Assembly (NCBI GenBank): GCA_905235955.1
Contig: CAJONN010000049.1
Span: 1-11,058, forward strand
DNA from: an uncultured Marinilabiliaceae bacterium
GTDB taxonomy: Bacteria > Bacteroidota > Bacteroidia > Bacteroidales > Marinilabiliaceae
DNA: 11,058 nt
Reading direction: 5' to 3'
Positions 1-7,357 of this stretch are shown in pieces (the stretch's first letter is position 1; every line of letters starts with the position of its first letter). The position numbers and the translations under genes are program-made. Below the pieces are notes generated by a model. It was given only the letters and a program-made list of their open reading frames with translations, was not told the origin of the DNA and searched no databases.

Positions 1-71
1 TCGTGGCAAGCTCCCGCTAAAAGCACAGCGGACAACATTGCCACATAAAACGGAATTCTATTTTGTTTCAT
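1..71 (-). CDS. Lipoprotein, N-terminal fragment running off the left edge
   Basis: Reading the minus strand from an ATG at position 71 gives 23 complete codons that form a clear lipoprotein signal peptide: a short basic start (MKQNR), a hydrophobic core (roughly residues 6-19) and a lipobox-like AGAC with the candidate lipidated cysteine at residue 22. The frame stays open to the window edge, so the mature protein is not seen and its function cannot be named. The start is supported by a Bacteroides-type promoter 28-59 bp upstream and by the signal peptide beginning exactly there. The gene lies downstream of the terminator that closes the AsmA operon, so it probably forms its own transcription unit. 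The residue after the cysteine is His, followed by Asp or Glu; too little is visible to judge surface export. Confidence 0.75.
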   Translation of the reverse strand, partial: MKQNRIPFYVAMLSAVLLAGACH

Positions 72-98
72 TGATTTAAATAATTATTAATTTCGTTG

Positions 99-130
99 CA
101 AAATTATTGTCAAATAATAGCTGTGGCAAT
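99..130 (-). promoter_or_regulatory. Bacteroides-type promoter for the left-edge lipoprotein gene
   Basis: On the minus strand a perfect -7 box TAATTTTG (consensus TAnnTTTG) lies at 99-106. ATTG, a 3-of-4 match to the -33 TTTG box, lies at 127-130, giving 20 bp between boxes. The ATG is 27 bp downstream of the -7 box, leaving a short leader. The consensus is established for Bacteroides sigma-AB promoters; use here is inferred. Confidence 0.6.
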
Positions 131-170
131 ACCTAAAAATAGTGGTTTTTAACAAGAGTAATTACCTAAA
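130..170 (-). repeat. Pair of 8-bp direct repeats upstream of the lipoprotein promoter
   Basis: TTTAGGTA (minus strand) occurs at 130-137 and again at 163-170. The copies are 33 bp apart start to start, about three helical turns, and the proximal copy overlaps the edge of the -33 box. This could be a pair of operator half-sites, but 8-bp repeats in AT-rich DNA are not rare. Confidence 0.25.
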
Positions 171-182
171 TATTGTTAGAAA

Positions 183-323
183 ACTCAAGTTTCGCAAGTA
201 AAAATGTACTGCAAACAAGTTCCTATATACGACTTTCCCGAGGTAAAAATAGGGGACCCGTGCTATTTGTTGGGCATATTTCTTTCGACCCTTTCGGGAC
301 TACTTCACTTGCGAAACTTGAGT
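183..323. repeat. 141-bp element with perfect 17-bp terminal inverted repeats (MITE-like)
   Basis: The 17 bases at 183-199 (ACTCAAGTTTCGCAAGT) are the exact reverse complement of 307-323. They enclose 107 bp with no credible ORF. The interior is more GC-rich than the flanks and has a nested complementary pair, TCCCGA at 236-241 with TCGGGA at 294-299, so a transcript could fold into a long branched hairpin. The element sits between the AsmA-operon terminator and the promoter of the next gene and disrupts neither. Only an AA dinucleotide is shared just outside both ends, so a target duplication is not convincing. It could be a non-autonomous transposable element (MITE), a repetitive extragenic element, or a structured RNA. 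I do not recognise the family and see no second copy in the window. Confidence 0.6.
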
Positions 324-335
324 AAGTTATAAGAC

Positions 336-370
336 AAAAAAGGCATTGCCCAACTTTGTGAGCAATGCCT
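336..370 (-). terminator. Rho-independent terminator of the AsmA operon (possibly bidirectional)
   Basis: A perfect 9-bp stem, AGGCATTGC at 341-349 with GCAATGCCT at 362-370, has a 12-nt loop. On the minus strand the stem is followed at once by six T residues (336-341 complement), about 40 nt past the AsmA stop codon. On the plus strand a T7 run (373-379) also follows, so it could stop transcription in both directions. Confidence 0.85.
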
Positions 371-386
371 CATTTTTTTAGATGTT

Positions 387-402
387 GTGCCCCGATAGGC
401 AC
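387..402 (-). other. Small hairpin between the AsmA stop codon and the terminator
   Basis: GTGCC (387-391) and GGCAC (398-402) can pair as a 5-bp stem with a 6-nt loop, starting 7 nt after the AsmA stop codon. There is no T run next to it, so it is not a terminator alone. It may only protect the transcript's 3' end, or be chance. Confidence 0.25.
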
Positions 403-408
403 TTATAC

Positions 409-2988
409 TTATTTCTTCTTAAACATATTTGTAACCGATTTCTTCACTGATTCAGTAGCTTTCTGAACATTTTCGTTGTTCTTTAGCTCCTCTGCAGCCT
501 TTTCTTTGGCTTTATCAACTACCTCTGTCACCTTTTCGGTTACCTTCTCTTTTACTTGTTCTTTCACCTCGTTAGCAACCGACGATTTGAGTTCGTCAGT
601 GTTGAGGCTCAACTCAGGTTTGTTGAGTGTTCCGCCAATGTTGATGCCAACAGGTATATCGTTGCCTGTGCTCGATACTGATATGCCAGCTTTACCTATG
701 AGCGACGATATTTCTGCTCGGCTAATTGGTATCGACATCAAGTAATTCATACTCTTATCCAAACCTTGTTTGCCTGACAATGTTGCAACTTTGTCGAGCA
801 TATTTATCTTGAATGGAGAGAGAATTATATCGCCATTGACCATAGTAAACGAACCTTGGAAACTCTTTAGTGTCAGGTCGTTGTATTTATTATTGTTGAG
901 CAATTTAGACAGTTTAGCTTGGAAGTCAGAACCCTTGAGCGAGAGTTTTTCACTCTTGAATGAACCTTTGCCGTTCATAGTTTTGATTATGGGCGACATC
1001 TCTTGATCGAGATCGCTAACCAAATCCATTGCGATGCTCACTTTGCCATAAGCTTTTTGTGCTATTGGCAAGAGGCTATCGATGGTTGAGAATGAATTGG
1101 TTAGAGAGTTAACATCTACATCGGTAAGGGCAAAATTCATATCAATGAACGGCTTTTTGATGTCTTGTGTATTGTATGCACCATTGAGACCTACCGTACC
1201 TTCGCACAAGTTGAGCTTGAGGTTGTTGAGTTTTGCCACACCATCTTTTACAATTACACCACCATTGACGTTGGTAATTGTGAGGCGGTCGTAGAGTATC
1301 TTCTTTATGTCAGTGCTAAGTGCAAAGTCTATATTCTTTGGCACTTCAACAATGCCACTTTCAGCATTTGTTGTTGTAGTAGTGTCAGCAGCTGCAGTTT
1401 CTGTTGGTTGTGATTGATTGTCAGAGCCAAGTAGTTCGTTGCAGTCGATGAGGTCAGATTTGAGTTGGAGCGAACCTTTGATTGTTCCATCGCTCAAGAC
1501 GTATGGCAAATAGCTTTCTACCTTGCCAGCTGCATTGAAGTCGCTCTTACCAACTGTAGCTTTAAGTGGGTCGAGTTGCAAATATTTTGGTGTAAATACA
1601 AGTTTTGCTTCTGACACGTTGACACCTTGTGGGAAGTCGGTGCTTTCAAATGTAAAATTGTTAAGTCCGATAGTGCCTTCAGCTTTCATATCTTCATATT
1701 GCTCTTTGTCGATAGCTGCCATATTGGTAGCCACTTTGAGGTCGGCATTCACAATACCACCAACACTTATGCTATCAAGTGGCAGTGCATCTTTGAGCGA
1801 ATTGAGGTCGATTGTGCCATTAATGCCTGCGCTAAATGTTGGATTGCTAATGGGCTTAACGAGGTTGAGGAATGCATCGAATGGGTTGTTGCCAAGCTCA
1901 AAGTGCAATTTGTTTACATCAACTGTAGTGAGGTCAGCAGCGCCACCGGGATTTTTTACAACTACGTCGATGTTGATATTGTCAAGCGATTTGGGGAGGT
2001 CAGGATATTTAACTACGCCATTGTTTACCTTGAAGGCTGCATCAATGGCTGGTATGTTGTCCATATCTATATATTCGCCATCTACATCAGCGTAGAGTTC
2101 AAATGAGCCATCCATTTTTAGGCCTTCAACATCCTTCATTATATAGTCTGGTATGAGTGCCAATAGAGTTTTGAATTTTGTTTCGTTGGCAGCCAACTTC
2201 AGATCTACTACGGTAGAAGAGTCTTTGAGCTGCACAAAGCCATCGAATGCGAGTGGGATACCACTGAAGTTGAGTGTATTTTCTTTGAACGAATATTTGT
2301 TGTTGCCCAAGTCGGCCTCTATTTCTGCATCAAAGTCAACTGTAGAGTTTTTGAGATAATGTATTTTGTCCATCTCTACGTTGATAGCAGCTACATCGAG
2401 GGCAAGTGTAGTGTTCATGATGTCGCCGTCCATATTGCCAGAGAGGTCGAGATCGAGGTCGGCTATATGTGCCAAGAGGTTCATCGTTGAGTCGATGTAC
2501 TTTATGTCGGCATCAGTAATAGCTACTTTGCGTAGGTCTATTTTGAGTGGTGCCGCTGCTGTTGTGTCTGGTTCTGCAACAGCGGTATCTGGTTCTGCGT
2601 GATATATGTCCCAGTTGGCAACTGAGTCGGCAGTAACTATGCCACGTACTACTGGCGAGTTGAGTATAATAGAGTTGATAGCTATATCGCCATCGAGAAG
2701 TGGCAGAATCTTGATATCGGCACTAAACTCACCTATATATGCCAATGTATCGCCGTCGAAACGTCCGTTGCCAACAACTGAAACGCCTTCAAGTCCGGCA
2801 CGCAAATCAGGGAAACTGCTAAAAATTGACAATGAGAAGTTTGAATAATCAACTTTGGCATCTACCAAGTTATTTATCTCATCTTTAACTGCTTGCTCTA
2901 TTTTGTCGCTAAATAAATAAGGTATAGCAAACAAAAGAGCTACAATAACCACTATTGTAATGGCCAATACTTTGAAAATTTTCTTCAT
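409..2988 (-). CDS. AsmA-family envelope protein
   Basis: This 859-residue protein has one N-terminal membrane anchor (about residues 5-26 after a basic MKKIFK start), then a long, beta-rich region with the spaced Leu/Ile/Asp-Gly texture of AsmA-like proteins, including the opening YSNFSLSIFSSFPDLRAGLE typical of AsmA proteins in Bacteroidetes. AsmA relatives (AsmA, TamB, YhdP, VPS13-like) are periplasmic bridge-like proteins linked to outer-membrane assembly or lipid traffic; that role here is inferred. Two low-complexity linkers rich in Thr/Ala/Asp are visible: about 131-147 with a repeated AEPDT, and about 525-545 with a run of five Thr. The last 61 residues (799-859) form a Lys/Glu/Val-rich amphipathic helix with repeated VKEKVTEKV-type units. 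The gene starts 21 bp after the nucleotidase, with AAAAAGG just before its ATG, and is the last in the operon. The family is confident, the exact substrate unknown. Confidence 0.88.
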   Translation of the reverse strand: MKKIFKVLAITIVVIVALLFAIPYLFSDKIEQAVKDEINNLVDAKVDYSNFSLSIFSSFPDLRAGLEGVSVVGNGRFDGDTLAYIGEFSADIKILPLLDGDIAINSIILNSPVVRGIVTADSVANWDIYHAEPDTAVAEPDTTAAAPLKIDLRKVAITDADIKYIDSTMNLLAHIADLDLDLSGNMDGDIMNTTLALDVAAINVEMDKIHYLKNSTVDFDAEIEADLGNNKYSFKENTLNFSGIPLAFDGFVQLKDSSTVVDLKLAANETKFKTLLALIPDYIMKDVEGLKMDGSFELYADVDGEYIDMDNIPAIDAAFKVNNGVVKYPDLPKSLDNINIDVVVKNPGGAADLTTVDVNKLHFELGNNPFDAFLNLVKPISNPTFSAGINGTIDLNSLKDALPLDSISVGGIVNADLKVATNMAAIDKEQYEDMKAEGTIGLNNFTFESTDFPQGVNVSEAKLVFTPKYLQLDPLKATVGKSDFNAAGKVESYLPYVLSDGTIKGSLQLKSDLIDCNELLGSDNQSQPTETAAADTTTTTNAESGIVEVPKNIDFALSTDIKKILYDRLTITNVNGGVIVKDGVAKLNNLKLNLCEGTVGLNGAYNTQDIKKPFIDMNFALTDVDVNSLTNSFSTIDSLLPIAQKAYGKVSIAMDLVSDLDQEMSPIIKTMNGKGSFKSEKLSLKGSDFQAKLSKLLNNNKYNDLTLKSFQGSFTMVNGDIILSPFKINMLDKVATLSGKQGLDKSMNYLMSIPISRAEISSLIGKAGISVSSTGNDIPVGINIGGTLNKPELSLNTDELKSSVANEVKEQVKEKVTEKVTEVVDKAKEKAAEELKNNENVQKATESVKKSVTNMFKKK

Positions 2989-3009
2989 ACCTTTTTATGT
3001 TTATTTTGA

Positions 3010-4707
3010 TTATTGCAAATTAAATATTTTTTTGTCTACATCTATATATTTTTCCACTCTATTTTCTGGCACAAATTTCCAATTGTTTAGTGGTTTATTC
3101 CATGTATCAGGATTATTGGCGATGTAGTCAACTATGATGCTACGCAAATCGCGGTCGAACGATTTTATTTGACGTTGAGCTATCTCTTGTTGCGTAAGCC
3201 CTGCACCACGTTCGAGATGCCCACCACCACCATTGCTTCGGTAGCTATTGAATGCTACTGTGTAATTTTTTTGCATATCGAAAGGTGTACCATCAGCCAT
3301 TGATACTATGCTAATGCGTTCGCCATCAGGCTTAAACGGATCGACGGTATAGATGATGCCTGCCGCACTATCAAAGTTGAATATCGGATTTTTCAACCGA
3401 CCTCGGTCATTGACTTTTATCAGATGATTCTCTTTTTCAACATCGTCTGACAGCCACAAACTATAGCTATATTCCAAATAATTTTTCAATTCTTCGCCAC
3501 TGAGTGTCAGCACATTAAGTGTATTTTCATATCTATATATGCTAAACATTTTACCCACCGTCAGATTACCAACTGGTATGACTGTATTGAACTGCAATGG
3601 CGCAGATATGCTAACATCGGCTTTGGCATAGCTAAGCATTGCTTTGTGCGCTACGTCTACTATGCTTGCGCTGCCAAAGAGTGCCTCAGTAGAATGCATC
3701 TCTGTGGATACATACGACAATTGTTTTTGCGTATAATTTTTTACTTTATCCAAATGCGATGCAAAGTTTTGGTCGAATTGAGCTGACGGCGCAACATTTT
3801 TCATATCAACAAGTTGCGTCTTGCAATGAGCTTTACCTTGTGCATCAAAGTTTATGCTGAGCAAACCAACATTGCGTGCTGCTGTACCAGCATCGAGCAC
3901 TGCTACCTCTGCACCTTTCGGACCAAGAATTGTGCGATTGTACATTTTGTGGTCGTGCCCAATGAGTATGGCATTGAAGCCCTCAACACGTTCAGCTACC
4001 AAGACCGATGCATTTTCGTTGCAATAAGAATCGGCAGTTTGTCCGCCATAGGTATAGTCATAACCTGAATGAAATAGTCCGATGATGGCATCCGGATGCT
4101 CTTTCTCGCGCACAATATTTACCCATTTTTGTGCACTTTCTACCATATCTTCAAAGTCGATGCCAGCCCACTTACTCTCTGGCAACCAATGCGATATATA
4201 CGGCGTTATAAGTCCGATGACAGCTATGCGCTTGCCACTGCGCTCAGCTACTATGTATGGAGCAAAATATGGTTGACGCGTCTGTTTATCAACGGCATTG
4301 GCAGCTATCAACGGCATGTGCAGTTCGTGCTTTATTTTGTCATATACTTCATGACCGGGCTCTATATCATGATTGCCAACACCTATTGCATCAAAACCCA
4401 AATAGTTGTATACTTCAGAGACAATGTTGACAGCTGTAGGCTCTACGTAGTTGTAGTAATAGTTTACTGGTGTGCCTTGCAAGAAGTCGCCATTGTCAAG
4501 CACTATGACGTTGACCGATGTGTCGCGCACAGCTTGTATATAGCTGAATACCTGCGACATACTATTGTTTACAGCTTTTTCTTCGGTAAAGCTATACGGA
4601 AATATTGCTCCGTGCACATCGGTGGTGTAGAGCACATTGATATTTTGCGCTATAAGCGATGCCGATGCCAACAAAAATGTTGCAACACCGCAAACCAACT
4701 GCCTCAT
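3010..4707 (-). CDS. Secreted 5'-nucleotidase / cyclic phosphodiesterase family metallophosphatase
   Basis: This 565-residue enzyme has a signal peptide (about residues 1-20, ending SLIAQ) and the two-domain layout of the UshA/CpdB family. The N-terminal calcineurin-like domain shows all dimetal motifs: TTDVHG (Asp30, His32), DNGDFLQG (Asp74), GNHD (Asn112, His113), FHSG (His213) and GHDH (His251, His253). The C-terminal 5'-nucleotidase domain (about 330-565) has a YRSNGGGGHL glycine-rich segment. Such enzymes remove phosphate from nucleotides, 2',3'-cyclic nucleotides or UDP-sugars in the periplasm so that nucleosides can be salvaged; which substrate is used here cannot be told. The signal peptide has no lipobox cysteine. 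It lies 18 bp after the small lipoprotein and 21 bp before the AsmA gene. The nearby dihydroorotase makes a link to pyrimidine supply plausible, but that is inference. Confidence 0.9.
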   Translation of the reverse strand: MRQLVCGVATFLLASASLIAQNINVLYTTDVHGAIFPYSFTEEKAVNNSMSQVFSYIQAVRDTSVNVIVLDNGDFLQGTPVNYYYNYVEPTAVNIVSEVYNYLGFDAIGVGNHDIEPGHEVYDKIKHELHMPLIAANAVDKQTRQPYFAPYIVAERSGKRIAVIGLITPYISHWLPESKWAGIDFEDMVESAQKWVNIVREKEHPDAIIGLFHSGYDYTYGGQTADSYCNENASVLVAERVEGFNAILIGHDHKMYNRTILGPKGAEVAVLDAGTAARNVGLLSINFDAQGKAHCKTQLVDMKNVAPSAQFDQNFASHLDKVKNYTQKQLSYVSTEMHSTEALFGSASIVDVAHKAMLSYAKADVSISAPLQFNTVIPVGNLTVGKMFSIYRYENTLNVLTLSGEELKNYLEYSYSLWLSDDVEKENHLIKVNDRGRLKNPIFNFDSAAGIIYTVDPFKPDGERISIVSMADGTPFDMQKNYTVAFNSYRSNGGGGHLERGAGLTQQEIAQRQIKSFDRDLRSIIVDYIANNPDTWNKPLNNWKFVPENRVEKYIDVDKKIFNLQ

Positions 4708-4725
4708 ATCTTGATAGTTATATTT

Positions 4726-5223
4726 TTATTTCATATCGATAACCCAACTCGGACGATTGGCAACTATGATGCTATCTTCATCATATACTGCATATCCGAT
4801 GTGTATTTTGAGCACTTTTTTCTGAAACAACAACGACTTAGCGTCATAAACCCATTCTTCAGTAAACTGAATGGCCGAAACATTATCACGCGAATAGTTA
4901 GAGTCTTCAATCTCACGTGTTTTAATATCATCTATGCTAAGTTCTTCGCCTGTAACAAAGTCATGAGCCTTTGCTCCGTGCTGATAAACCGACTCAAATA
5001 TCTGATTTACAAGCTCATCTTTCTGCAAGTGCGACAGATAGGCTACTTCGTAATCATCGGCCGGATTTTGCGGACGCACATATACCAAATATGTAATAGT
5101 GTCGGCCACTACAGTGCCTGTAGTTGATGCATCATGAGTAATATTTAACTCTACTGTTGGTGTTGTACACGCAGCAAGAAAAGATGCTGCTATTGAGCCA
5201 AAAATCTTTGTATTTAGTGTCAT
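4726..5223 (-). CDS. Small lipoprotein with possible GldN/PorN-like features
   Basis: This 165-residue protein begins with a lipoprotein signal peptide whose lipobox LAAC puts the lipidated cysteine at residue 19, so it should be anchored in the cell envelope. I do not recognise the mature part with certainty. Its layout (a segment predicting FESVYQHGAKAHDFVTGEEL, then SIDDIK, then EEWVYDAKSLLFQKKVLKIH and GYAVYD) resembles in order and spacing the core of GldN/PorN, a periplasmic part of the type IX secretion and gliding complex: a short interaction helix, a 'D..T.E.L...DIK' stretch, then '.E.W.[FY]D...' followed by a strand ending in '[AP].YD'. GldN is usually much longer and not a lipoprotein, and no other gliding genes are present, so the link is tentative. 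It lies 35 bp after pyrC and 18 bp before the nucleotidase, apparently in the same operon. Confidence 0.7.
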   Translation of the reverse strand: MTLNTKIFGSIAASFLAACTTPTVELNITHDASTTGTVVADTITYLVYVRPQNPADDYEVAYLSHLQKDELVNQIFESVYQHGAKAHDFVTGEELSIDDIKTREIEDSNYSRDNVSAIQFTEEWVYDAKSLLFQKKVLKIHIGYAVYDEDSIIVANRPSWVIDMK

Positions 5224-5232
5224 ATCGCTTTA

Positions 5233-5250
5233 TTTTTTTGGAGAAAAAAA
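5233..5250. repeat. A:T palindrome in the pyrC-lipoprotein spacer
   Basis: T7 (5233-5239), GGAG, then A7 (5244-5250) is a perfect 7-bp A:T inverted repeat with a 4-nt loop, just upstream of the lipoprotein start. It is the widest gap inside the main gene cluster (35 bp). Without G:C pairs it is a weak hairpin; it may act as an unstructured leader or be chance. Confidence 0.3.
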
Positions 5251-5258
5251 CAACTGAT

Positions 5259-6596
5259 TTATCTATCAAACAACAATCGCTCGCCACGCACCGATGTATC
5301 AAGCTTGCCATTATCAAACACCAAGTTGCCGTTGACAAATGTTTGGCATACACGATGATGAAATTCTACGCCCTCCATTGGCGACCAACCACATTTATAT
5401 AGAATATTATCGGGTTGCACTTGCCAAGTAGCTTTCTCTACCAAAACAAGGTCGGCTTTGTATCCTTGGCGAATAAAACCACGCTTGCTCACGCCAAAAA
5501 GTTGTGCTGGTCGATGACACATTTGGTCAACTACATCTTCATAGCTCCAAAGCCCCATCTGAGCCATCTCAAGCATAGCTACAAGCGAGTGTTGCACCAT
5601 TGGTGCTCCTGATGGTGTGTTGAAATAATTGCCTTTATTTTTTTCGGCAATAGTGTGCGGAGCATGGTCAGTAGCCACTACTGATATTAGCCCACTCTTC
5701 ACAGCCTGCCGCAATGCATCTCGATGCTTAGCCGCCTTTATCGATGGATTCCACTTTATCCACTGCGCCTTAGTAGCATAGTCAGCATCAGAAAACCAAA
5801 GGTGATGCACACACACTTCGCCTGTTATCTTTCGGCTACTGAGTGGTCCATCGTCGAGCAACGTAAGTTCATCAGCAGTAGAGAGGTGCAATATGTGTAA
5901 GCGTGCGCCATATTTGCGTGCCAAAGCAGCTGCCTTTGCTGACGACTTGTAGCAAGCTTCAGCTGAACGTATCTGCGCATGGCAATGCCACGGCACATTG
6001 TCAGCATACCGCTGTTTGTATGCTTCGATGTTGGCTCTGATGGTTGTTTCATCTTCGCAATGTGCGGTAATAATGGCTGGTGCAGCCTCAAATAGTGCCG
6101 AAAGTGTTGCCTCGTTGTCAACAAGCATATTGCCCGTTGACGAGCCCATAAATAGCTTAATACCACACACTTGACTATAATCTACTGATGTAATAACGTC
6201 TAAATTATCATTTGTTGCACCTATATAAAAAGAGTAATTGGCCAACGAACTCTGCGAACCCCGCTCATACTTAGAGGTCAAAGTTTCTAATGTTGTTGTT
6301 TGCGGAATGGTGTTGGGCATCTCCATAAACGAAGTTACGCCACCTGCTACGGCTGCTGCCGACTCTGATGCTATGTCGGCTTTTTGTGTCAGACCCGGTT
6401 CACGAAAATGCACTTGGTCGTCAATAACACCCGGAAGCAACATTTTCCCACGCCCATCAATCTGTACATCGGCTATTGGCAAGATGGGTTCGTCAAGAGG
6501 CAAAATAGCAGCTATCAAATCATCATCTATGAGCAGATGCTTAAACTCGCGCTTGCCTTCATTTACTATTTCTACATTGGTTATTAGCTGTTTCAT
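5259..6596 (-). CDS. pyrC: Dihydroorotase
   Basis: This 445-residue protein is a full-length amidohydrolase-superfamily dihydroorotase, the cytoplasmic enzyme that cyclises N-carbamoyl-aspartate to dihydroorotate in pyrimidine synthesis. Visible signatures are DDQVHFREPG (59-68), GGVTSFMEMPNT (85-96), GIKLFMGSSTGNM (145-157, with Lys147), AHCEDE (His179), LHLS (His237), KWNPSIK (281-287) and ATDHAPH (catalytic Asp310, His311). One oddity: the usual metal-binding His-x-His is Gln-x-His here (Gln61, His63). I believe this is found in related Bacteroidetes enzymes, but that is from memory. Because all other active-site signatures are present, I still call it active. The allantoinase/hydantoinase relatives are less likely given the REPG and MPNT motifs. 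The gene starts 11 bp after the GT2 gene, a neighbourhood I associate with Bacteroidales. Confidence 0.92.
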   Translation of the reverse strand: MKQLITNVEIVNEGKREFKHLLIDDDLIAAILPLDEPILPIADVQIDGRGKMLLPGVIDDQVHFREPGLTQKADIASESAAAVAGGVTSFMEMPNTIPQTTTLETLTSKYERGSQSSLANYSFYIGATNDNLDVITSVDYSQVCGIKLFMGSSTGNMLVDNEATLSALFEAAPAIITAHCEDETTIRANIEAYKQRYADNVPWHCHAQIRSAEACYKSSAKAAALARKYGARLHILHLSTADELTLLDDGPLSSRKITGEVCVHHLWFSDADYATKAQWIKWNPSIKAAKHRDALRQAVKSGLISVVATDHAPHTIAEKNKGNYFNTPSGAPMVQHSLVAMLEMAQMGLWSYEDVVDQMCHRPAQLFGVSKRGFIRQGYKADLVLVEKATWQVQPDNILYKCGWSPMEGVEFHHRVCQTFVNGNLVFDNGKLDTSVRGERLLFDR

Positions 6597-6607
6597 ATTG
6601 TGCTATT

Positions 6608-7339
6608 TTATCGCTTATAACTGCGAAACCAACTACGTATTTTCATTCCGATAACCCCCCACACAGCTTCGTTGAATATACCTCCACTCATCTTTGATGC
6701 GCCTTGTTTTCGATCAGTAAAAATAATAGGCACTTCTTCTATTCTAAAGCCATATTTCCAAGTAGTAAACTTCATCTCTATCTGGAAGCCATAGCCTTTG
6801 AGCTTAATTTTGTCGAAATTGATAGTTTCAAGCACTTTCCGAGTATAACATTTGAAGCCAGCCGTAGTGTCCATTATCTTCATGCCCGTAACCAAACGCA
6901 CGTAGACCGAAGCAAAATACGACATCAAAACACGCCCCATCGGCCAGTTGACTACATTTACACCTGATATATATCGCGAGCCAATAGCAAGGTCGGCGCC
7001 ATGGTCAGAGCAAGCCTCATGCAGTTCTAATAGGTCTTTGGGTGGATGCGAAAAATCGGCATCCATTTCATAAATATATTCATAGTCGCGTTCCAGAGCC
7101 CACTTAAAGCCCATAATATAAGCTGTACCTAAACCTTGCTTACCCTTGCGTTCGATGAGGAACAGACAGTCGTCATACTTCACCATCAAATCTTTCACAA
7201 TATCACCGGTGCCATCGGGCGAACCATCATCAATGATGAGGATGTCGAAGTCTCGACTAAGTGAGAATATCGCGCTTATCATTGCGGTGATATTCTCTTT
7301 TTCGTTATAGGTTGGAATTATGACTAAATCGGTTGCCAT
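6608..7339 (-). CDS. Polyprenol monophosphomannose synthase-like GT2 glycosyltransferase
   Basis: This 243-residue protein is a family-2 glycosyltransferase of the Dpm1 (dolichol/polyprenol-phosphate mannosyltransferase) type. It shows PTYNE (9-13), IDDGSPDGTG (36-45), KGKQGLGTAY (65-74), the metal-binding DAD (93-95) in a DADFSHPP stretch, GSRY (120-123), GFKCYTRKVL (161-170) and DRKQGASKMS (209-218). Members move a sugar, usually mannose from GDP-mannose, onto a lipid phosphate that then serves as donor for glycosylation outside the membrane. Length matches the catalytic domain only: there is no C-terminal membrane domain, so it should be cytosolic or peripheral, ending in a basic IRSWFRSYKR tail. 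The sugar and acceptor are not certain; glucosyl or other transferases share this fold. It starts 18 bp after ribBA and ends 11 bp before pyrC, consistent with co-transcription. Confidence 0.88.
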   Translation of the reverse strand: MATDLVIIPTYNEKENITAMISAIFSLSRDFDILIIDDGSPDGTGDIVKDLMVKYDDCLFLIERKGKQGLGTAYIMGFKWALERDYEYIYEMDADFSHPPKDLLELHEACSDHGADLAIGSRYISGVNVVNWPMGRVLMSYFASVYVRLVTGMKIMDTTAGFKCYTRKVLETINFDKIKLKGYGFQIEMKFTTWKYGFRIEEVPIIFTDRKQGASKMSGGIFNEAVWGVIGMKIRSWFRSYKR

Positions 7340-7357
7340 TGAGCAGAATAATTTTGT

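Noticed and set aside
134-151. TAAAAA / TTTTTA inverted repeat as a terminator
   Set aside because: Only A:T pairs with a 6-nt loop and no coding gene ending next to it; too weak to call.
183-323. Invertible promoter (phase-variation switch)
   Set aside because: Inverted ends suit a recombinase switch, but no clear promoter lies inside, the next gene has its own promoter outside the element, and no invertase gene is present.
1523-2095. Plus-strand open frame of 190 codons inside the AsmA gene
   Set aside because: Antisense to a convincing 859-residue family member; the Ser/Leu-rich product shows no motif or signal of its own.
4096-5127. Plus-strand open frame of 343 codons opposite the nucleotidase and lipoprotein genes
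   Set aside because: Its product is rich in Cys, Tyr, Ile and His with no domain, and it is antisense to two well-supported genes; it is a shadow of their codon bias.
4726-5223. DUF4296 lipoprotein, which I associate with the position after pyrC in Bacteroidales
   Set aside because: The mature sequence does not show the DUF4296 pattern as I know it; only the lipoprotein signal and position fit.
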